NCBI RefSeq assembly: GCF_022965805.1
Contig: NC_133101.1
Span: 49,680,342 to 49,744,341, forward strand
Direction of reading: 5' to 3'
Source: Primulina eburnea
Lineage: Eukaryota > Streptophyta > Magnoliopsida > Lamiales > Gesneriaceae
DNA length: 64,000 bases
The notes below the pieces were generated by a model that was not told the DNA's origin, ran no database searches, and saw nothing but the letters and a program-made list of their open reading frames with translations. Position 1 is the first letter of the stretch. Each line of letters opens with the position of its first letter. The position numbers were made by a program, and so were the translations under genes. Positions 56,262 through 64,000 of the stretch are shown piece by piece.

Positions 56262-57163
56262 CTAGTTCGGCATGTCTTGGAACCGGGTGATTCCAAGTTG
56301 TGGCTCAATTGTGCCACCCATGTAGTGCTTCAGGCGCTGGGCATTTATCGTAAATATCCCATCCTTCCCGTCTTTCAATTCTACAGCTCCCGATGGATAT
56401 ACTTTCGAAATCACAAATGGACCAGACCATCGTGATTTCAACTTTCCGGGAAATAGTCGCAGCCGGGAAATAGTGCTTTTGTTGCCCAATATGCGCGATG
56501 CTCTAACTCTACAGGTAAGTGACATGCTTTACCAAACAATAATCTGTACGGTGTCGTGCCTATTTGTGTTTTGAAAGCAGTCCTATATGCCCAAAGAGCA
56601 TCATCTAACCTCACCGACCAATCTTTCCTATTGACACCTACCACTTTTTCTAGAATTCGCTTAATTTCTCGGTTAGACACTTCCACTTGACCACTCGTCT
56701 GGGGGTGATAGGGGGTAGATATCTTATGTGTGACACCATATTTGCTCAAAAGTTTTTCAAATAGTTTGTTGCAAAAATGCGTGCCACCATCACTAATGAT
56801 TGCTCGTGGTGTTCCAAATTGGTTAAAAATGTTTTTCTTTAAAAATTTTAGGACCACTTGAGCATCATTAGTGGCATACGCTTCCGCCTCTACCCACTTA
56901 GACACATAGTCCACCGCCACCAAGATGTATTTTTTCGTGAAAGAGCTGGGGAACGGTCCCATGAAGTCTATTCCCCACACATCAAAAACCTCACATTCAA
57001 TGATATTATTTAAAGGCATTTCATGACGGTTAGAGATGTTACCTGACCGCTGGCATTTATCACAATGTAGCACATAAGAACGAGCATCTTTAAAGAGAGT
57101 TGGCCAATAAAAGCCACATTCAAGTACCTTCGATGCCAGTCCTTGTTGGTCCGAAATGACCAC
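56262..57163 (-). pseudogene. pol: Athila integrase
   Basis: The zinc-binding pair is [11 protein letters not shown]. The DDE core has the Asp in [12 protein letters not shown], the second Asp in [15 protein letters not shown] and the Glu in [16 protein letters not shown] frame change near 56480 is followed by the C-terminal SRWSGPFVISKVYPSGAVEL (GPF domain), ending at 56262. No chromodomain follows, as expected for Athila. Function is lost to the frameshift. Confidence 0.92.
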
Positions 57164-57863
57164 CTACCTCACGGTCATGGCAATGGTTGAGAATTTGATC
57201 AAACTCTTCCTCCGCAACACACCGTCTTATCATGGAATCTGCACAAATTTTAAACAAAAACGGTTCCTCCCAAAAATAGTATTTCACGTCAGAAAAGAAT
57301 TTCTTTCGTTGGTGAAACGATAGGTTTGGTGGAGGTGTGCCTGTGACAAGAAAGTTAGCGAAGTTTGCATACCAAGGACAATTTCTCACCTCAAAGAGTT
57401 GCTCATCAGGGAACCAATCATTGATAGCACGATCGACAGAATCATCACAAATAAATTCTAATCTAGACAAGTGATCTGCTACCACATTCTCGACTCCCTT
57501 CTTATCTCTTATTTCTAAATCAAATTCTTGTAACAATAAAATCCACCGAAGAAGGCGTGGCTTTGCATCTTTCTTAGCAAGCAAGTATTTAAGGACAGAA
57601 TGATCAGTGAATACAATTACTTTGGACAAAACAAGGTATGAATGAAATTTGTCAAGTGCGAATACTACTGCAAGTAATTCCTTTTCAGTTGTCGCATAAT
57701 TCAATTGAGCCTCATCTAAGGTCTTACTTGCATAGTAAATTGTGTGAAATACCTTGTTTCGCCGCTGGCCAAGTACGGCCTCCACTGCACTGTCACTGGC
57801 GTCGCACATGATCTCGAAGGGCAGGTCCCAATCCGGTGCCACCAAGACAGGAGCCGTCACCAA
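57120..57863 (-). pseudogene. pol: Athila RNase H
   Basis: The frame contains [75 protein letters not shown] and VADHLSRLE. The catalytic Asp, Glu and Asp positions are all present. The frame is intact over 247 codons and overlaps the integrase frame, so a frame change separates them. Confidence 0.9.
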
Positions 57864-57871
57864 GCGCTCCT

Positions 57872-58924
57872 TTAAATCCTCGTATGCTGCAAACAGTTAG
57901 AATTAAAATCAAAGGGCATATCTTTCATAAGTAGAGAAGATAGAGGTTTGGCAACTTTAGAAAAATCTTTGATGAACCGCCGATAGAAACCGGCGTGGCC
58001 TAAAAAACTTCTAACTCCCTTTACTGAGGCTGGTGGTGGTAGGTTCTTTATGACTTCAATTTTTGCTTTGTCCACCTCAATTCCTTGCTCCGAAACCTTG
58101 TGCCCTAAAACAATCCCCTCTTGTACCATGAAATGACACTTTTCCCAATTGAGCACCAAGTTCGTCTCCTCACATCTTCTCAACACGGATCTCAAATTCT
58201 GCAAGCACTCATCAAACGTTGCACCAAAGATAGAAAAATCATCCATAAATATTCAAGAAAGGTTTCAATCATATCATGGAATATAGCAGTCATACAGCGC
58301 TGAAATGTAGCAGGTGCATTACAAAGACCAAAAGGCATTCGGCGAAAAGCAAACGTGCCATAAGGACAAGTGAAAGTGGTTTTCTCTTGGTCCTCAGGTG
58401 CGATTGTGATTTGATTATACCCCGAATACCCATCTAGAAAGCAATAAAATTCATGCCCCGCTAATCTCTCCAACATTTGATCAATAAAGGGAAGGGGAAA
58501 ATGGTCCTTACGGGTGGCATCATTCAACTTCCTATAGTCAATACACACTCTCCACCCCGTAACAGTTCTCGTGGGAATAAGTTCATTCTTTTCATTTGTG
58601 ATCACCATAATACCACCTTTCTTAGGCACACATTGAACCGGACTTACCCAAGCACTATCGGAAATAGGGTAGATAATACCCTGAATCGAGAAGCTTAATA
58701 GTTTCCGCTTTCACTACCTCTTGCATCTTTGGATTTAGTCGTCTTTGAGGTTGCACGAGAGGTGAGTACTTCTCTTCCATCAAGATTTTATGCATGCATA
58801 TCGATGGACTGATTCCCTTGATGTCTGCCACCTTCCAAGCGAATGCCCTTTTGTGCTCTTTGATAACTTGCAACAATTTGTCCTCCATAGCATCTGTCAT
58901 AGCAGCAGAAATAATGACATGCAA
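57872..58924 (-). pseudogene. pol: Athila reverse transcriptase
   Basis: Three frames cover the domain: HKRAFAWKVADIKGISPSIC (58924-58655), RVCIDYRKLNDATRKDHFPL with FRRMPFGLCNAPATFQRCM (58629-58192), and MDDFSIFGATFDECLQNLRS (58246-57872). The catalytic DD is in the last. VRSFLGHAGFYRRFIKDFSK ends the palm/thumb region. Two frameshifts inactivate it. Confidence 0.92.
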
Positions 58925-58996
58925 TGTGTTATTCTCACCTAGGAATACGTACTTTAAGTGCGGAGGTAAGGGTTTGAGCTCAAGCGTCGGTGGCTT

Positions 58997-59296
58997 CTAG
59001 ATGCTCGACTTTGGAGGGATCAAATCTCTGCGTTCTCCTAGGTCCTCCAGTCGCATCTTCATTGGCTTTCTCCATGGATGGTTGGCATTGAGATGTGCCA
59101 CAATTTCAGTTTTTTCATCGTCCAATTCCTCTTCTCCCAACTCAGTAGTGATAGTGGCCTTCAAAGGGTCACTAAAAGCATCCTGCACATAGTGAGAAAC
59201 AAGAGAGTCAAAAGCATTAATTCTAAAACAGCTATCAGAATGCAGTGTGTGCTTAAGTGCATTAAAGACATCAAAAGTAATCTCCTCCTCGCCCAC
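58997..59296 (-). pseudogene. pol: Athila pol linker between protease and RT
   Basis: This acidic 99-codon frame (FDVFNALKHTLHSDSCFRIN, HYVQDAFSDPLKATITTELG) fits the region between protease and RT in Athila polyproteins. It has no catalytic motif. Confidence 0.6.
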
Positions 59297-59324
59297 TCAC
59301 AATCTCAACTTCCCTTCTTGTACA

Positions 59325-60020
59325 TCAATCAGTGCCTTGCCAGTCGCAAGGAATGGTCTCCCCAAAATGAGGGGCATCTCTGTATCCTCCTCCATGTCGA
59401 GCACCACGAAATCGGCAGGAAAAAATGAATTTGTCCACTTTCACTAGCACATCCTCAATCACTCCGCGGGGGTACTTGACAGATCTGTCAGCTAGTTGCA
59501 AGGACATCCTCGTCGGCTTAGGTTCTCCCAACCCAAGTTTCCTAAACACAGACAATGGCATAAGATTAATACTTGCACCAAGATCACATAATGCCTTATG
59601 AAAAATAACATCACCAATCATGCAAGGAATAGAGAAACTCCCTGGGTCTTTTAATTTCAGAGGGATTTTGTTTTGCACCAAAGCGGAGCAATTTTCGGTT
59701 AAGTTCACTGTCATGTGACCCTCCAACTTCCTCTTATTTGCTAAAATATCCTTCACAAATTTAGCATAACTAGGCATTTGCATTAGAGCATCGGCAAAGG
59801 GAATATTGATATGCAACTTTTTAAACACCTCAAGAAACTTACCGAATTGTGCATCTAGTTTTGCTTTTTTCAATGCAGCAGGAAAAGGGGGAGGTATCAC
59901 AATTTTAGGTTGTGCAGTGGGTGCTGGTGTAGAGTTTGAAGACTTACCTTTAGATGTCGCAATCTGTTCATCCTGGCACTTGAATTTTTTCTTTCTCTCT
60001 TGACTCCAAAACTTTCCCAC
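59325..60020 (-). pseudogene. Athila aspartic protease
   Basis: The frame holds a linker region (FGKFLEVFKKLHINIPFADA, MPSYAKFVKDILANKRKLE) followed by the protease core ALCDLGASINLMPLSVFRKL. There the usual D-S/T-G triad reads D-L-G, a known Athila/Tat variant. The end shifts frame near 59420. Confidence 0.88.
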
Positions 60021-61428
60021 TCTTCAACTCAATGGCCTTCACTTTCTCTTTTGGATTAGTCTCGGTATTACTTGGCAAGGTGCCCGGCTCTCTACTTGCT
60101 ATCATCTTGGCCAACTGTCCAATTTGATTCTCGAGCCCCTCTATCGATGCATCTTGGTTTTGGAGTCTAGTTTCAGTGGATGAAATAAACTTAGACATCA
60201 TTTGCTCCAAGTTGGACTTTTCTTCTCTAGGAGGATCGGATCTGTACATCGGTTGTTTCCCATATTGTTGTCCTCCTTGCGGTCTATTCTGACTGTTTTG
60301 ACCGTCCCATGATGAAGCTGGGATGTTGCCTCCACCCAGGATTGTATGTGTTCGAATAAGGGTCATTCCTTGGGCGGTTTTGGACGCCCACTTGATTCAC
60401 CGGCGCCTCATTTTGCCCATAGAAGGGATTTCCATCTTGACAGTCTTTCAAATAGTGTTCTCCTCTACACTTTTCACAGAATATCTCTTGAAGACGCATC
60501 GCCGTGCCACTCACATTCAAGCCGTCTATTTTCCTGTTTAAAGCATCCAGTTGTGCAGTAATAGCAGAAAAATCAGTTACCTGGTGCACTCCTGCACTTC
60601 TCCGCTGGTTGTTCCTGTCAGATTGAGGATGATAGCTGCTAGCAGCCATTTCCTCTAACAATTCATATCCTTCCTCCGCGGTCTTTCTCAACAGGTTTCC
60701 ACAAGCAGCCACATCTATCATAGTACGGTTAGGAGTAAGCAAACCATAATAAAATGTTTGAACGACTAACCCAAGTGGTAACTCGTGATGTGGGCATCTT
60801 CGAAGTAGATCCTTGAAACGTTCCCATGCCTCATATAGAGATTCTTGATCGAATTGAGCAAATGTTGTAATGTCTGCCCGCAACTTCATGGTCTTGGAGG
60901 GAGGGAAGTATTTGATGAGAAAAGCTTTCGCCATGTCGTCCCACGTAGCGATCGAACCTACAGGCGAAACAATTTAACCACGATTTAGCTTTATCACGTA
61001 AGGAGAAGGAAATAAACGCAACCTAACAGCATCATCAGAAACTCCATTGAATTTAAAAGTATCGCAAATTTCAAGAAAATCCGCGATGTGCGTGTTGGGG
61101 TCATCCATTGCAGTTCCTCCGAATTGGACCGTGTTCTGAATCATCTGGATTATGGCTTGGCTTGATTTCAAAGTGATTTGCCCGCACGATAGGCCTCACA
61201 ATGCTAGGGCGTGCACCCTCCAAGGAAGGTTGGGCATACTCCAGCATTAGTATGCGACGCGGTATCTCAACTTGTCTATTGTCATGCTGTTCCTCTCCAC
61301 GTTCTTGCTCGTGTCGTTCCATCAGTTCTTTAAGCCTTTGTTGTTGTCTTCGCCTTCGGAAAGTTCTTTCAATTTCAGGATCAAACTCAAGCTCCACGTC
61401 AAGTGACTTTGGCATGCACTGGAAGTGA
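59968..61428 (-). pseudogene. gag: Athila gag
   Basis: It starts MPKSLDVELEFDPEIERTFR at 61415. Next come MIQNTVQFGGTAMDDPNTHI, ADFLEICDTFKFNGVSDDAV and, after a frameshift and small gap near 60970, MAKAFLIKYFPPSKTMKLRA, ESLYEAWERFKDLLRRCPHH and a zinc-binding stretch CEKCRGEHYLKDC. A final frame 60366-59968 encodes a coiled coil (ISSTETRLQNQDASIEGLEN). These are the diagnostic Athila capsid motifs. At least two frameshifts break it. Confidence 0.92.
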
Positions 61429-61515
61429 TATCTGTAATAAAATATGGGGTGTTAGCTCAAGAGAAATAAAATAATGCCAAATAAAATAACTAACAATAAA
61501 ATTGTAGATTAACAG
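61429..61515 (-). other. Athila gag leader
   Basis: A short AT-rich leader between primer-binding site and gag start. Confidence 0.6.
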
Positions 61516-61533
61516 TCCCCGGCAACGGCGCCA
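61516..61533 (-). other. Primer-binding site of Athila element (tRNA-Asp)
   Basis: On the minus strand TGGCGCCGTTGCCGGGGA is the exact complement used with aspartate tRNA in Athila/Tat elements. It lies seven bases after the LTR end. Confidence 0.93.
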
Positions 61534-61540
61534 AAAAACT

Positions 61541-63028
61541 TGATCGAACAAAACTTGCACTAGTTAAATCCCCAATAAAATATTATTTTGTATGCTCAAC
61601 GATTAATCGCAAGTGCACGATGTCAAGTTATAATATAGTGTACGTGAGTACAAGTATCGTTCCGCTGAAGACTGTGTTTAACAATTATTATTTTCAGTTA
61701 TTTAACATTTAGCAACGAAAATTGAGTTGTGTGATTATTCCTACTATACTCAAATAAATATGCAACTAAAATGATTTAGCAAGTAATGAATGAGAATTTA
61801 ATCTAAAATGTTGAGTTAAAATTCCATGAGAAAAGGATTTGTTGGGAATCTCGGTTCATCTACCCCTCGTTTATTTATTAATTCGTTCGATCGTGATCTA
61901 CGCTTCCGACAGGATTTCCTAATCTATTGAACACACTCTCTCGAGCTATGCCAAACTAATTTTACTCAATGAAGTAATTAAATATCTCTAATTATTTATC
62001 AAGAGAAAATCGTATTTCGATCTCTGAAATCCCTTAGTTTTCGACCCTTAGGACTATGACTACCGGTACGTATCCAATTTCATATATCTATGTAAATTGT
62101 AGATCCGCGGATTATACTACTCGATCCTATCATTCGTTATTCTCTCGAACTCATTCGTGATATGAAAATGTCGTTAAAGTTAGCTACGCTTTAATGACAC
62201 GATAAAACAGCAGTAAAATCAAGAATAACGCACAATCGAAATATAAATTAATTCAAATCAACATTCGGGGTAGGATCCCCTTTAATCCCAACAAATAAGA
62301 AAGTTTAGCTACTAAAATTCATAATTAAATTCAACAAAACAAAGTTTAAAAGATGCAAACAAAGTTAGAAATACTAGAGTTGACGAAAAACGCAAGAAAC
62401 GATGCCCGGAATCTTCAAATCTTCAATCCAAGCGAGAAAGTGCTCTCAAAAACTCTTGACGGCTGAAGAATAATGTCTGAATACCTCTGAAAAGTCGACC
62501 CCCAATCCTTCCCATAGCATTCTTCTTCCAAAATAAGGTAAGAAATCGAGCATGAAATTTTTCCAAAAATAGGTGGCGCTCGAGCGGTAGAAAAGTACCG
62601 CTCGAGCGCCACACCTTCTGTAAATCTCCTTGGGAAGTGCGGCATTCGCGCTCGGGCGGTAGAAAACTACCGCTCGAGCGTCGACTCTTCTGTACTTGGG
62701 CATTGTAAAACATCTCTCGCGCTCGGGCGGTAGAAAATTACCGCCCGAGCGCCGACCTTTCTGTCGACTTGGTCACCTTTCGTGCCGGGCGGTAGAAAAT
62801 TACCGCTCGGGCGCCGCTCATTCTGTCTGTTGCCTTCTCTTTTGTACACTTTGCTCCATTTTGTGGTTTTCCGGCCATTTTTCCTGCAAATTCGTCATGC
62901 TCGAGTGAGATATGATAAAATGCAAATGTTTACTCTAAAATGAACAGAATGTAAATGAAATGCATGCATGCACAATGCAAACACAACTAAAACTAATACA
63001 ATAAAACGCGTAAAAACCACTCCTATCA
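61541..63028 (-). mobile_element. 5' LTR of Athila element
   Basis: It matches 51793-53276 with scattered single differences. The hairpin array is retained with changes, for example unit 1 CTCGAG here against CTCGGG in the other LTR. Confidence 0.95.
62574..62816. repeat. Four-unit hairpin array in Athila 5' LTR
   Basis: Four units in the same positions as in the 3' LTR. The fourth has lost bases (CGTGCCGGGCGG), weakening its stem. Confidence 0.92.
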
Positions 63029-63033
63029 ATACG
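63029..63033 (+). other. Target-site duplication of Athila element, right copy
   Basis: ATACG matches 51788-51792. Confidence 0.92.
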
Positions 63034-63049
63034 TTAGTCGAGACTATCA
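63034..63049 (+). mobile_element. Last 16 bp of the C3 5' LTR
   Basis: TTAGTCGAGACTATCA ends in CA and is followed directly by a primer-binding site, so it is the separated end of the C3 LTR. Confidence 0.8.
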
Positions 63050-63051
63050 AG

Positions 63052-63063
63052 TGGTATCAGAGC
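63052..63063 (+). other. Primer-binding site of C3
   Basis: TGGTATCAGAGC is a perfect initiator-methionine tRNA primer site two bases after the LTR. Confidence 0.92.
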
Positions 63064-63109
63064 GGGCGAATCTTGTTCTTGAATACTTTTGATCTATAAA
63101 CTTGCTAGC

Positions 63110-64000
63110 ATGACTTCATTCATCAAAATTCCTATGTTCTTCTGAGAAGAATTTGATGATTGAAAATTCAGAATGCAGGCTCATTTAGCTGCACAAGATG
63201 ATGACATGTGGTATGTCATAACTGATGGACCCATGAAGATTCTAAAAGCAAATACAGCAATTGCCATAACAAAAAAGGAACCACGAAGAATAGAAAAGCC
63301 CAGAGATGAATTGACAACTGAAGACAAAAGAAAAGCAAATCTTGACAATGTGGCTAAGGACATTCTGTACAAAACGCTGGACAAAGTGGCTTTCAGCAAA
63401 ATAAATATGTGTAAAACAGCCAAAGAAATTTGAGAAAAGCTGATCTAGCTGTGTGAAGGAAATGATTCAAACCAAAGTAAATAAACTCTCTGTTGCTGTT
63501 CAAAAGTTTGGTAACATCAAAATGAAAGTAGGAGAATCAATGCACGAGTATGATGAAAGAGTGATCAGTATCATCAATGAGTTAAATGCACTTTGAAAAG
63601 TGTATACCAATAAAGAAATTGCACTAAAACTAATGAGAGGTCTTCCCAAGGAATGGATGTCAAGACCATGGCAATGAGGGAGTCCAAAGATCTAAATCAG
63701 ATTGAACTTCATGATTTGTTTTCTGATTTAAAGGCTTATGAGTTCGAGCATGCAGACCAGAGAAGGATAACCATCTACCCCCGCAGCCACAACTGCTCTA
63801 GCTGCTGTCAGAACAGAACCAATCAGTTTAGTCGAAAAATCTGCTGATCAGTTGAGCAATGATGCTATGTCATTGTTCTTCAAAAAATTTGGAAGGTTCA
63901 TGAGAAAGAATCAAGGGAACTTCCAGAAGCCATATCAAAGGAACAATTCCAAAGATGAACCAAATGCCTGCTATAACTGTGGCAAATCAGGTCACTTTAT
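63110..64000 (+). pseudogene. gag: Gag of C3, runs off the window
   Basis: It starts MTSFIKIPMFF (then TGA, probably from TGG), followed by MQAHLAAQDDDMWYVITDGP, RIEKPRDELTTEDKRKANLD and FGNIKMKVGESMHEYDERVI. Then come RGLPKEW, MRESKDLNQIELHDLFSDLK, EKSADQLSNDAMSLFFKKFG and the start of a zinc knuckle CYNCGKSGHF at the window end. This is UBN2-type Sirevirus gag. Stops at about 63142, 63431 and 63594 and several frameshifts break it. Confidence 0.85.

Larger units (their letters stand above)
51793..63028 (-). mobile_element. Complete Ty3/gypsy Athila-type element, 11.24 kb
   Basis: Two nearly identical LTRs (1,484 and 1,488 bp) with TGATAGG..TTCGATCA ends and a perfect ATACG duplication enclose, on the minus strand, a tRNA-Asp primer-binding site, gag, protease, RT, RNase H, integrase, a third ORF and a polypurine tract. 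The Asp-tRNA primer, gag style and extra 3' ORF are Athila features. Single-base frameshifts break gag, pol and ORF3. High LTR similarity (about 98 percent by eye, not computed) makes this among the youngest insertions in the window. Confidence 0.95.

Overview
This is a gene-poor stretch of plant nuclear DNA made almost entirely of LTR retrotransposons nested inside one another. The element types are Ty1/copia elements with an extra 3' env-like reading frame (Sirevirus type) and Ty3/gypsy elements of the Tekay chromovirus and Athila/Tat groups, with a few DNA-transposon relics. AT microsatellites, intronless reading frames broken by stops and frameshifts, and C-to-T type decay all fit old, methylated, probably pericentromeric chromatin of a eudicot. 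From the style of the env-like ORFs I suspect Lamiales, but that is a weak inference. No intact host gene was found. LAYOUT: 1-7404 is the 3' part of copia element C1 (+): integrase, RT, RNase H, an antisense ORF with its own TATA box, a decayed env-like ORF and the 3' LTR. 7405-8682 is the least ordinary part: remnants of a small basic cysteine-rich protein resembling the nucleic-acid-binding proteins of betaflexivirus-like plant RNA viruses, followed by an intronless, broken LOG-type cytokinin-activating enzyme gene. 8683-12305 is AT-rich, with microsatellites, tandem repeats, a probable Tat/Ogre-type LTR and two twin palindromes. 12306-13209 is a copia LTR (+). 13210-30852 is a pile of gypsy LTRs: LTR Z (-) is split by solo LTR T (+, 5-bp duplication TGAGT), which is itself split by Tekay element G1 (-, gag to chromodomain). 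Beyond lie a pol remnant (G2) and two further LTR-like blocks (X, Y). 30853-46860 is an old minus-strand Sirevirus gag (F) split by complete copia element C2 (31157-44107, duplication ATCCA) and by a Tat-like LTR with a MITE. C2 in turn carries a 2.95-kb solo LTR (duplication TATCA) inside its env-like ORF. 46861-48531 holds a CACTA-type non-autonomous element. 48532-64000 is a three-level nest: copia C4 (-) contains copia C3 (+), and a complete 11.2-kb Athila element (-, duplication ATACG) sits inside the 5' LTR of C3. HOW IT FITS: nothing here forms a pathway. The gag-pol modules are element-internal replication machinery, all damaged. The strongest unexplained pattern is that element families carry private short inverted-repeat words scattered through LTRs, coding and spacer regions: TGTTG/CAACA in C2, CAGTT/AACTG in C3/C4 and the 12.3-kb LTR, CGGTTG/CAACCG in C1, and a GCGCTCGAGCGGTAG hairpin in Athila. 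Element boundaries at target-site duplications were read directly. LTR identities and clade assignments are by eye.
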